From NCBI RefSeq assembly GCF_035594125.1, contig NC_087191.1, positions 2,342,501 through 2,406,500 of the forward strand: DNA of 64,000 nt, read 5' to 3'. The DNA comes from Scylla paramamosain. Lineage: Eukaryota; Arthropoda; Malacostraca; Decapoda; Portunidae. The translations under genes were made by a program, and so were the position numbers. Positions 12,944 through 24,480 of the stretch are shown here, piece by piece. Under the pieces are notes generated by a model, which worked only from the letters and a program-made list of their open reading frames with translations, did no database searches and was not told the origin of the DNA. Each line of letters begins with the position of its first letter. Position 1 is the first letter of the stretch.

Positions 12944-13988
12944 CAAAACGCCATAATGCATGCAAACCACCCTATATGGGGAAAGAAAAAGAGATTTCTA
13001 TAAAACTGTCTGAGTGTTTTATGATCGTTCGAGGGTCAAAACAATTAAAAGCAAATTAAGCACCCCATATGGGAAAAGAGAACAATATTACCAAAAACGT
13101 CTCTTTTCAGTGTTTTTGTGTCATTTATGTATCAAAACGCTGAAATGTATCCAAAAAACTTCTAATGAACAAAGAGTATAACTTAATGAAAAACGTGTAT
13201 TTTGATTGTTTTTTAGTGTTACGTAGAAAATGACAAAATGCATCCAAATTACTCTACATGATGAAACGAAAAGACATTATGAGAAAAGTTTGTTGTGAGA
13301 GTTTTTGTACTTTTTAAATATCAAAGTGCAAAAACACATGAAAAGCACTCTATATCGATAAATAAAACATTTAAAAAACGTGTATTTGGAGTGTTTTTTT
13401 TTTCCATTGTAATGTATCATAACGTCACATTACATATAAAGCACCTTTTATGAAGAAAGGAAAAAAAAAACGAAATTTCCAGAAACTTGTCTTTTGAGTT
13501 TTTATGAGCGTTATAGACAGCAAAAAAGTTAAAATGCACTAAAATCACCCTATAAGGGAATACAAAACATTATTACAAAAAAAACAAGTCTTTTGAGTGT
13601 TTTGAACTTCTTTCGTACCAAAACGTTAAGACGAATACAAAACACCCTTTGTTAAGAAAGAAAATACAAGTTATTAAAAATAAACATGTATTTAAAGTGT
13701 TTTTGAACATGTTACGTACAAAAACACAAAAAAAAAGGATGAAAAATACTCTACATAAAGATCCAAAATGAAATTACCAGAGACGTGCATTACAAGTATT
13801 TTGAGTTTCTTAGTCACCAAAACGTTAAAACACATGAATAGCACTTTATATGGAGGAACAGAGCAACCTTGCGATAAACGTCTATTTTGAGTTATTTCAT
13901 ATGGTTAGGTACCAAAGCGCCAAAATGCATGCAATAAACCCTACATGAGGAAAGGCAACAAATTTTCCAGAAACTTGCTTTTTCTTAG

Positions 13989-14015
13989 TTTTTTTTTTTT
14001 TTTTTTTTTTTTTTT
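13989..14015. repeat. 27-base poly-T tract
   Basis: An uninterrupted T run at the lead of a C-type monomer, where siblings have 'gagtgttttt'. Other, shorter T runs in the window occupy the same monomer position. Confidence 0.9.
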
Positions 14016-14448
14016 AGCGTGTTGTGCATAACGCATAAAAAAAAAACGCATGGAAAGAAAAAAAAAACATGGAAAAAAGTCTCGAGTGTTTTTGAGCTTC
14101 ATACGTACTAAATCGCTAAAACGCATACAAAATAACCTTTATAGAGGATTAGAATATTACAAAAAAAAAAAAGAGTATTTTGAGTGTTTTTGAGATTATT
14201 ATTAAAAAAAAAAAATAACGCCAAAAATGCATGCAAAATATCCTATATGGGGAAACGAAAGAGAATTACCAGAGACGCGTATTATGAATGTTATTAAGCA
14301 TCTTGGGTGCCAAAACTGTAAAATACATGAATATGCATTTTATCTATATGGAAAACCAGAACATTACCGAAAATGTGTATCTTGAGTGTTTTTCACATCG
14401 TTAGCAACCAAAACGCAAAAATTCATTCGAAGCCTCCTATAAGGGGAA

Positions 14449-14610
14449 AGGTTTTCCCCATCCCCATAATTTCCATGCATTTTAGCTTAATAGTGCGTAA
14501 CACGCTCTAAAACACTCAAATGACACGTTTCTGGAAAATTTGTTCCCTTTCCTAATGTTGGGTTTATTGCATCCATTTTTGGCGTTTTGGTACCTTACAA
14601 TGTGAAATAC
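14449..14610 (-). repeat. ~160-bp inverted satellite segment
   Basis: Reads as the complement of a B and C monomer pair: 'gcgtaacacgctctaaaac', 'tggcgttttggtacc', 'acaatgtgaaatac'. The left edge is a short palindrome, ggggaaa-gg-ttttcccc. Direct orientation resumes at 14611 with 'attaccagaaaagtg'. The palindromic edge suggests inversion through a fold-back. Confidence 0.87.
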
Positions 14611-16716
14611 ATTACCAGAAAAGTGTCTTTTGAGTGTTTTGGAGCACGTTCGGCACAAAAAACTCACCAAAAAGCATGGAATTCACCCTGTTTGGTAATA
14701 CAAAGCAATATTACGAAAAACGTGTCTGTTGAGCGTCTTTGATCTTCTTACGTGCCAAAACGCTAAAATGCATGCAAAGCACACTGAAAAATTATAAAAA
14801 AAGAAGCAATTTGAGTGTTTTTTGAGCTTCTTACTTACAAAAACGTCAAAAAGCATGGAAAATACCTTATATAAGTAAATAAAAAAAAATCCGAGAAATG
14901 TGTATTATGAGTGTTTTTAAACATCAAGTACAAAATCTTGAAAGCACTTGAATAGCACTCTATATGGAGAAACAGAACAATATTACCAAAAACGAGTATT
15001 TTGAGTGTATTTCACATTGTTGGGTGCCATAACGACAAAATGTATGAGAGCACACTATATGGAAAAAAAAAAAAAGACATCCACAAACATCTATTTTGAG
15101 TCTTGATAAACGTATTATGCAGAAAAAGTAAAAAAAAAATAAAAAAAAAATAAATAAAAACATAAAACACCTTATATACGAAAAGAAAAAAAAAGACCAG
15201 AAATGTGTCTTGAGTGTGATCTACTTATGTAACAAAACAGTAAAACGCATGAAAAACACTGTTTCTGTAAAAAAAAAACATTAACATTACCAAAAACAAA
15301 TATTTTAAATGTTTTTGACATGTTATGTACAAAAACGTCAAAAAGCATAGAAAGTATCTATATGAAGGAACTCTATATGAAGAAATAGAACAACATTACC
15401 AAAAACATGTATTTGGAGTCTATTTAACATTGTCAAGTTCCAAAATGTCAAAATGTACGTAAAGCTTCCTATATTGGGAAAGAAAAAATAAGATTTAAAA
15501 AAATGTGTCTTTTGAATGTTTATCAGTATGCTAGACACAAAAACGTTAAAAAAGCATGAAAAAGCACCCTATATGAGAGAGCAAAAACAACATTACCAAA
15601 AAGGTTTCTTTTTAGCTTTTTGAGCTAAGTACGTACGAAACGCTAAAACGCCTGGAAAGTACACTTTATGCAGAAACATGATGATATTACCCCTCCCCAA
15701 AAAAAAATTGTTTTGAGCTTGTTGCGTAGAAAACGCAGCAATGCTTGGAAAGTAAACGAAAACACTTAACAAGAAACGTATATTATTACTGTTTTTGAGC
15801 TTCTTTATTACCAAAATTCTAAAACCCATAACTCTATATGGAGAAACAGATCAACATTACCAAAAACTTGTATTTTGTGTAAATTCCTCAATGATAGATA
15901 GCAAATCCTACATGTTGAAGGGAAACGAGATTTCCAGGAACGCGTCTTATTTGTGTTTATGAGCGTACTAAGCACCAAAACAATGAAAAGTATGAAAAAC
16001 ACCCTATGTGAGAAAACAAAACATTACCAAAAACGTCTCTTTTCAGAGTTTTTGAACTGTTTACGTACCAAAACTTTAAAACTAATGCAAAACACCTTTT
16101 ATGAAGAAACAGAAAGACATTACGCAAAAGAAATATTTTGAGTGTTTCGGATCTTCTTAGGTACTTTCCATACATTTTGGCTTAAGAAAACGCCAGAATG
16201 TATGGAGAAACGAAAATACACTACGAAAAACATGTATTATGAGTATTTTTGAACTTCTTAGGAATCAAAACGCTAAAACGTATGAATAGCTCTCTATATG
16301 GAGAAACAGAATATTACAAGAAAAAAAAAAAATTTGTGTTTCCACGTTATTAGGTGCAAAAAGGCCAAAATGCATGCAAATCCTACTTTATGGGAAAACG
16401 AAGAGACATTGTAAGAAATTTGTCTTTTGAGTGTTTTTGAGAATCTTAAGCACAAAAAGCTAAAAAGCATGGAATTTACCCTATAATTTACCCAAAACAA
16501 TATTACGAAAAAAATTGTCTTTTTTTTCACTGTTTTTTTAAATTCTTATGTAACAAAACGCTAAATGGCATACAAAACACACTTAATGGAAAAATACAAT
16601 AACATTATCAAAAACAATTATTTTTAGAGTTTTAACTTATTACGTACAAAATCGCTAAAATGCATGCGAAGTACCCTATATGGGGAAACAAAAAAGACAT
16701 TACGAGAAACAAGGAT

Positions 16717-16724
16717 TACTCGTA
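16717..16724 (+). other. Putative Tc1/mariner (Minos-like) excision footprint TACTCGTA
   Basis: In a family II E-type monomer the expected 'attatgagagtttttgag' reads 'attactcgtatgagag'. Removing six bases (CTCGTA) restores the sibling spacing seen at 35658 ('gcattatgagag'). The form is TA, CTCG, TA. Confidence 0.7.
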
Positions 16725-19717
16725 TGAGAGTTTTTGAGCTTCTTTGGTAACAAAACGCTAAAAGACATGAATAGTATGCTATACTGGGAAACAGAACCAC
16801 ATAACACAAAACGTGTATTTTCAGTATATTTAACGTTGTTAGGTATAAAAATGCAAAATAAATATATGCAAAGCACCATCTATGTGGAAAGGAAACTAGA
16901 TTTCAAGAAACTAGTCTTTTGAGTGTTTATGAGCGTGTAAGGCACCAAAACGCTAAATAGCATCTAAAGCACCCCATTTGGAAAAGAAAAAAAAAAATTG
17001 TGATTTTTCAGTGTTTTGAACTACTCACGTACCAAACCGGTAAAGCGCATGCAAAATACCCTATATGGAGTAAGACAATAAACAGGTATTTTGTGTTTTT
17101 CAGGTTGTTATGTACAAAAAGACATCATAAAAACGTGCATTATGAGTGTTTCTGATCTTCCTAGGTACTAAAACACGAAAACGCATGAGAAGCAGTTTAT
17201 ATATAAGAAAAATAAAAAATGAAAGAAAACAGAACATCACAAGAACCGTGTATTTTAAGAGTATTTCACTATGTGAGATAACAAAATGCCAAAATGCATG
17301 CAAAGCATCCTAAATTGGGTCAGAAAACGAGATATAAAAAAAAATGTATCTTTTGAGTGTTAATGAGCGTGTTGGGCACCAAAATGCTGAAAAACATAGA
17401 AAACACTCAATAAATGTAAAAAAAATGTCTTTTAATTGTTTTTTTTTTTTTTTTATCGCATTACATACCAAAATGCTGAATATTATTACTGCATAGAAAA
17501 TACACTAGATGGGGCAACGAACACATATAAGAAACGTGTATTAAGAGTGTTTTAGAGCTTCTTAGGTATCAAAAATGCTAAAACGCATGAATAACACTCT
17601 ATAAGAAGAAACAGAACATGAACAAAAACGTGTACTTTGAGTGTTTTTCACATTATTAGATACCAAAATGCCAAAATGCATGCAACATCTACTATATGAG
17701 GAAACAAAACGACATTACCAGATGTGTCTTTTGATTGTTTATGAGCGTGTTAGGCATCTAAAAGCTATAAAACATTAAGTTCACCCTATATGGTAATAGA
17801 AAACAAGTTTAAAGGATTAACTTTTAAGTGTTTTGAACTTCATACATAACAAAAACGCTAAAACGCATGTAAAACACACTTTATATAAAAACATAATAAC
17901 AGTAAAAAGAAATATTTTCGAGTGATTCTGAGATTGTTTTAGAAAACTCCAAAATACATAAAAAATTACACCATAATTACGTCATAATGTATGCAGTCCC
18001 CTATATGAGGACACAAAAAGACATTTCGAAAGCGTATATTATGAGTGTTTTTGAGCTTTTTGGGTATCATATCACTAAAATGCATGAAAAAGAATTCTAT
18101 ATATAAGAAAACATTACATAAAACGTGTAATTTGAGTGTGTTTTACTTTGGTAGTACTTAAACTTGAAAATAACTCCAAACAGAAAAATAAAAAAAATAA
18201 ATAAATAAAAATCCTCTTCCAGGAGAAACACAATAACATTATCAAAATCAAGTATTTAACGTGTATTTGAGTGTCCAAAAACACCAAAATGCATTGAGAG
18301 TATATTTCTAAACAAAATGACTACGAGAAACATGTAATAGGAGTGTTTTTTGAGCTTCTTAGATACAAATACCCTAAAACTTATGAATAGCATTCTATAC
18401 GGAGAAACAGAACAACATTAACAAAAAAAAGGTGTATTTTTAATGTCTATTACATAGGTACTATAACTTGAAAATGCCTGAAAAGCCTCTAAAAGGGGAA
18501 ACGAAACGAAATGACCAGAAACGTGTCTTTTATTTATTTTTTTTTTATTCTTTGCCTCTTAGGCACTAAAACACTAAATAGCCTGGAAATCAATCTTTAT
18601 GGGAAAAAAAATAATAATACAAAAAATCATCTGAGTGTTTTAAACTTTTTACATAGCAAAGCGCTAAAACGTACTCTATGAGGGAAAACGGAAAGACATT
18701 ACGAGAAACTTATATTATTTTTTATTTTTTATTTTTTGTTTTACGTTCTTAGGTACCAAAAACAACATAATAAGTGTTAATATCACTGCATGTGGGGAAA
18801 CAGAACAACATTAACAAAAATGTGCATTTTGAGTGTTCTTACCTAAAACGCTAAAATGCCGGCAAAGCCTTTCATACAAGGAAACGAAACGGCCTTACAA
18901 GAGACATGTTTTTTAAATGTATTAGAACGCATTAAGCATTAAGAAGCATGGAAATCATCCTCTATGGGAATACAAAACAGCAAAAACGCGTGCATTGAAT
19001 GTTTTTGAACTTCTTATGTACCAAAATGTTAAAATGCATGCAAAAAATACGCTATGTAGAAACAGAATAATATTACCAAAAATAAGAATTTATAGTTTTT
19101 CAGCTTGTTACGTAGAAAATGCAACAATGCATGCAAAGTACCCTTAATGCGGAAAAGAACACACATTACGAGAATCGTGTATTATGAGGGCTTTTGTGCT
19201 TTTTATTTTCCAAAACGTTAAAACACATGAATATATGGAGAAACAAAATAACATTACCAAAAACATATATTTTAAGAGTATTTCACAGTAAGGTACCAAA
19301 ACGCCGAAATGTATGCTATGCACCCTATATGGGAAAAGGAAACGAAATTTCGAGAATCGTGTCTCTTGAGTATTTGTGAACGTGCTCGGCACCAAAATGC
19401 AAAAAAAAAAAAAAAAAAAGCATTTAAAATATCTTATCTGGGAATACAAAAAAGCATTACCAAATATGTCATGATTATTTTCAGCTGCATATGTACAAAA
19501 ACGCTAAAACGACTGCAAAACGCTCCTTATGGATAAAAAGAATAACATTACCAAAAATAAGTATTTTCAGTGTTTTTTTTCCACCATGTTACGTAGGAAA
19601 GCATCAAAAATGCATGCAAGCATGAAGAGAGGAAAGGTCACTATGAGTGACTTGTATTAAGTGTTTTCTTTTTTTTTATATGTACCTAAACAGTAAAGCG
19701 CATGAACAGCACTCTAT

Positions 19718-21480
19718 TTCATATTCTTAGTAACGAAAATCCGAAATTACAATCGAAACTAGTTTTATGAGGGAAAAAATGACATTACCAGAAAAGTGTT
19801 TTTTGAGTGTTTTAGAGCGTGATATGCAACAAAGCACTAAAAAGAGGAACAATCACATTACATGGGAATAAAACCAACTTTTACCAAAAACATGCCTTTA
19901 AGTGTTTTTAACTCCTTACATAATAAAACGCTAAAACGCATGGAAAACACCCTTTATGGAGAAAAAAAAAAAAAAAACATTACTAAAAACATGAATTTTA
20001 AGTGTTTTTGATGATGTTACCTATAAAAACGCTTAAATACATGCAAAGAACCCTATGTTTGTGAAACGAAAGGATATTACGAAAATAATGTATTATGAGA
20101 GTTTTTAGGTTCCTTAAGTACCAGAAAGCTAAAACACACAAATAACACTCTTTATAGAGAAGAAAAAAATATAAAAAATGAATAAAAGTTTTTTTTTTGT
20201 TATTCATCTTTATAGGTACCGAGATGCTAAAATTCTGGCAAAATTCAGGGAAATTAGGTAAAGAAAAAAAATAAACAAAAAAATAATAATTTTAGCTTTT
20301 TCCGGAGTTATGTACCAAACCCTGAAGTGCATGCAAAGCCACCTATATGGGAAAATTATACGATCTTACCAGAAACCTGTACCAGAAACAATTTCAACAA
20401 TATTACTGAAAACGAGTCTTTTCAGAGATTTACGAAGAAAAACGCTAAAACGGATGCAAACCAACCAATATGAAGAAATAGAATAATATTACCAAAAAGA
20501 TATATTTTGAGTGTTACCTACAAAAAATGCAAAAATGAATGGAAAGCACTCTATATTAGGAAACAAAAGAACATTACGAGAAATGAGAAATAATGAGTGT
20601 TTTATAGTTTCACAAGAACCAAAAGGCAATAAACGCAAAAACTCGTGTATATAGAGAAGTTTCTTACATACCAAAATGATGAAATGCATGAATAACACTT
20701 TTAATTGAGAAACAGAACTACCCTACCAAATTGTGTATTTTGAGTGTTTTTCACATTCTTAGTTACGAAATTGCCAAATTACATGCGAAACTAGCTTTAT
20801 GTGGGAAAAAATTGACATTACCAGAAAAATGTCTTTTGAGTGTTTTTGAGCGTGATATGCCAGAAAGCACTAAAAAGCAGAACAATCACATTACTTGGGA
20901 ATAAAACCAACTTTTACAATTTAAGTGTTTTTTAACTCCTTACATAGGAAAACACTAAAACGCATGTAAAACACTCTTTATGGAGAAACAGACTAACATT
21001 ACCAAAAATATGTATTTTGAGTGTTTTTGATCATGTTACCAATAAAAACGCTTAAATACATGTAAAGATCCCTATGTTTGTATAAGAAAAGGACATTACG
21101 AAAATCGTGTATTATGAGTGTTTTTAAGTTCCTTAAGTACCAAAAACCTAAAACTCACAAATAACACTTTATAGAGAAAAAAAAAAAATTTTGTTATTCA
21201 TCTTCATAGGTACCGAGATACCAAAATTCTGGAAAAAATTCAGGGAAATTTTGTAAAAAAAAATCATTATAAAAAAATAATTTTAGCTTTTTTCCGGAGT
21301 TATGTACCAAACCCTGAAGTGCATGCAAAGCCAACTATATGGAGAAATTACTCGACTTTACCAGAAACCTTTCTTTTGAGTGTTTTTTTCAGCAATTTCA
21401 ACAATATTACTGAAAACGTGTCTTTTCAGTGATTTACGTAGAAAAACGCTAAAACGGATGCAAACCAAACAATATGAAGA
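19718..21480 (+). repeat. Family I variant b (short unit, ~1.01 kb)
   Basis: Units marked by 'gatatgcaacaaagcac' (or gatatgccag), 'cagaacaatcac', 'ccggagttatgtacc', and a ~50-70 base deletion that fuses 'cagcaatttcaacaatatt' to 'actgaaaacg' (at about 20388 and 21392). The deletion explains the ~1005-bp spacing. Two copies stand side by side here. Confidence 0.8.
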
Positions 21481-22205
21481 AATAGAATAATATTACCAAA
21501 AAGATATATTTTGATGTGTTTTTGAGCTTCTTACCTACAAAAAAATGCGAAAATGGATGAAACACACTCTATATTAGGAAAGAAATAGACATTACGAAAA
21601 ACTTGTATAATGAGTGTTTTATAGTTTCACAAGAACAACAAGGCAAAAAACTCAAAAACTCATGTACATAAAGAAGTTTCTTACATACCAAAATGCTGAA
21701 ACTCATGAATAACACTTTTAATTAAGAAACAGAAAAACCTTACTAGATGCCTGTACTTTGAGTGTTTTTCACATTATTAGTTACCAAAACCCCAAATTCC
21801 ATGCGAAACTAGCTTTATGTGGGAAAAAAATAATATTACCAGAAAATGTCTTTCGAGTGTTTTTGAGCGTGTTAGGAAATAAACCACTAAAAAGCAGGGC
21901 AATCACATTACATGGGAATAAAACCAGCTTTTACCAAGAACTTGCCTTTAGGTGTTTTTGAGCTCATTACATACCAAAAGGCTAAAACGCATGGAAAACA
22001 CCTTTTATGGACAAACAAAATAACATTACAAAAAACATGTATTTTGAGTGTTTTTGATCATGTTATCTATAAAAACGCTTAAATACATGCAAAGAACCTT
22101 ATGTTTGGGAAACGAAAGGACATTACGAGAAATATGTATTATGAGTGTTTTTTAGTTCCTTAAATACCAAAAAGCTAAAACCCACAAATAACACTCTTTA
22201 TGTAG

Positions 22206-22256
22206 AAAAATAAATAAATAAATAAATTATTTATTTATTATAATTTATTTATTTAT
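22206..22256. repeat. AAAT/ATTT palindrome
   Basis: (aaat)n runs straight into (attt)n, making a ~50-bp near-palindrome, and then joins 'cgatatgccaaaattctgg'. Siblings have (aaat)n, a T run and 'gttattcatcttcataggtaccgagatgcc' here, so the end of that piece is deleted. Probably fold-back replication at the A/T-rich junction. Confidence 0.8.
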
Positions 22257-22648
22257 CGATATGCCAAAATTCTGGGAAAATTCCGGGCTACTATATGATT
22301 AAAGGAAATTATCAAAAAAGTTAATTTTAGCTTTTTTTTCGGACTGTTATATACCAAACCCTAAAGTGCATGCAAAGCCTCCTATATGAAGAAATTAAAC
22401 GACCTTTTGAGTGTTTTTCAGAAAGTTAGGCACCAAAACGATAAATAAATAAGGAACTCACTCTATATGGGAATCCAAAACTAAATTACTGAAAACGTGC
22501 TTCTCAGTGTTATACGTAGAAAAACGCTAAAACGGATGCAAACCAACCAATATAAAAAAAATAGAAAAACATTACCAAACAGTTATATTTTGAGTGTTTT
22601 TTTGAGATTGTTACCTACAAAAAACGCGAAAATTGATGCAAAGCACTC

Positions 22649-22656
22649 TACTCGTA
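22649..22656 (+). other. Putative Minos-like excision footprint TACTCGTA
   Basis: The expected 'aagcactctatattagg' reads 'aagcactctactcgtatat'. Deleting CTCGTA restores the sibling exactly. The closest paralogue in the window (around 1190-1205, in the 1-2560 duplicate) is an empty site with 'agcactctatattagg'. Confidence 0.8.
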
Positions 22657-24341
22657 TATTAGGAAATGAAAGGACATTGCAAGAAGGGTGTATAATGAGT
22701 GTTTTATAGTTCAAAAGAACCGAAAGGCAAAAAACGCAAAAACTTGTGGATATGGAGAAGTTTCCTAGATACCAAAATGCTGAAACTCGTGAATAACATT
22801 CCTAATTGAGAAACAGAACAACCTTACTAAATGCGTGTATTTTGAGAGCTTTTCACATTCTTAGTTACCAAAACCTCAAATTGCATGCAAAACCAGCTTT
22901 ATGTGAGAAAAAAAATGACATTACCAGAAAAATGTCTTTTCAGTGTTTTTGAGCCTGATAGGCAATAAAGCACTAAAAAGCAGGGCAATCACGTTATATT
23001 TAAATAAAACTAATTTTTATCAAGAATTTGCCTTTAAGTGTTTTTGAGCTCCTTATATACTAAACCGCTAAAACGCATGCAAAATAAACTTTATGGAGAA
23101 ACAGAATGAAATTACCAAAAACATGTATTTTGAGTGTTTTTGATCATGTTATCTATACAAACGCTTAAATACATGCAAAGAACCTTATGTTTGGGAAACA
23201 AAAGGACGTTACGAGAAACATATATTATAAGTGTTTTTAAGTTTAAGTACCAAAAACCAAAACCCACTCTTTATTTAGAAAAAAAAATTGATAAAAAAAA
23301 TATAAAAAATAGGATGTTTTTTTTTTTTTTTTTTGTTATTCATCTTCATAGATACCGAGATGCCAAAATTCTCGGAAAATTCAAGGCAATTATATGATAA
23401 GAGAATATTATTAAATAAGTTGATTTTAGCTTTTTTTTCGGACTGTTATGTACCAAACCCTAAACTGCATGCAAAGCTTCCTAATAAGGAAATTAAACGA
23501 CCTTACCAGAAATCTGTCTTTTGAGTGTTTTTCAGCATGTTAGGCACCAAAATGATAATTAATAAGAAACTCACTTTATATGGGAATCCAAAACAAAATT
23601 ACTGAAAACGTGTCTTCCCAGTGTTTTACGTAGAAAAACGCTAAAATGGATGCAAACCAACCAATATCAAGAAATATAAAAAAAACATTACCAAAAAGGT
23701 ATATTTTGAGTATTTTCGAGCTTGGTACCTACAAAAAACCGCTAAAATTGATACAAAGCACTCTATATTGGGAAACAAAGGGACATTGCGAGAAAAGTGT
23801 ATAATGAGTGTATTATAGTTCAAAAGAACAACAATGCAAAAAACGCAAAAACTCGTGTATATGGAGATGTTTCCTACATACCAAAATGCTGAAACTCATG
23901 TATAACACTCTTAATTGAGAAACAGAACAACCTTACCAAATTCGTTTATTTTGAGTGTTTTTCATATTCTTAGTTACCAAAAACCCAAATTTCATGGGAA
24001 ACCAGATTTATGTGGGAAAACATGACATTTCCAGAAAAATGTCTCTTGAGTGTTTTTGAGCGTGATAGGCAATAAAGCACGAAAAAGCAGGGCAATCACT
24101 TTTCATTGGAATAAAACCAATTTTTACCAAGACCTTGCCTTTAAATGTTTTTGAGCTCCTTATATACCAAACCTCTAAAACGCATGCAAAACAAACTTTA
24201 TGAAGAAACAGAATAACATTACCAAAAACATGCAGTTTGGATTTTTTTTATCATATTATCTATAAAAACGCTTAAATACACGCAAAGAACATTATGTTTG
24301 GGAAACAAAAAGAAATTGCGAGAAACGTATATTACACAGTT

Positions 24342-24444
24342 AAAAAAACACTTAAATGCAAGTTCTTTGTAAAAGTTGGTTTTATTCCCAAGTAATGTGA
24401 TTGTTCTGCTTTTTAGTGCTTTGTTGCATATCACGCTCAAAAAC
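24342..24444 (-). repeat. ~100-bp inverted variant-b monomer inside a normal HOR unit
   Basis: The complement reads gagcgtgatatgcaacaaag, then agcagaacaatcacattac. These are the diagnostic variants of variant b (compare 20860-20930), although the surrounding unit is of the common type. It was therefore copied in inverted orientation from another unit, not simply flipped in place. Confidence 0.82.
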
Positions 24445-24480
24445 ATATATATACAATACATATATACAATACATATATAT
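24445..24480. repeat. Tandem (atatatacaatacat)n
   Basis: About two and a half copies of a ~16-bp AT-rich unit directly abut the inverted monomer, then lead into 'acatgtaaagaaccctacg', again a variant-b monomer. It marks the repair junction. Confidence 0.75.

Larger units (their letters stand above)
12605..16150 (+). repeat. Super-repeat copy 2 within family II
   Basis: Partner of 2.7-6.9 kb (see that entry for the diagnostic variants). Collinearity is broken: a ~1.4 kb piece at 13.45-14.85 kb corresponds to 2.7-3.6 kb. This copy lacks the ~800-bp inverted and palindromic block that sits at 5914-6730 in copy 1. Confidence 0.6.
2637..19718 (+). repeat. Family II satellite, diverged ~98-bp monomers in a five-type cycle
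   Basis: Head-to-tail monomers with much more divergence than family I. Five types follow each other in order. A: gcttcttaggtacc, gaatagcactctatatgg. B: tttcacattgttaggtacc, gccaaaatgcatgc, gagatttccag. C: tgagcgtgttaggcacc, aaaaagcatggaaa. D: gcttcttacgtacc, cgcatgcaaaacacc, gagaaacagaataac. E: gcttgttacgtac, gacattacgagaaacg. One cycle is roughly 480-500 bp. Good B-type landmarks stand at about 2884, 4383, 7097, 8656 and 11670. Only short, non-homologous open frames occur. No gene is visible in these 17 kb; notable sub-structures are listed separately. Confidence 0.9.
21480..24060 (+). repeat. Long-range duplicate of 1-2560
   Basis: Two and a half HOR units share private variants with the window start: 'atattttgatgtgttttt', 'actcgtgtacataaagaag' (actcatg in this copy), 'aaatgcctgta' (agatgcctgta here), 'aacttgtggatatggagaag', all in the same order at an offset of about 21,460-21,480. 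So blocks larger than one HOR unit have been copied. A third related start is at about 62070-62700. Confidence 0.7.

Noticed and set aside
16158..16182. Tiny inverted piece 'ctttccatacattttggc'
   Set aside because: It looks like about 20 bases in reverse orientation, but it is too short in diverged sequence to be sure.
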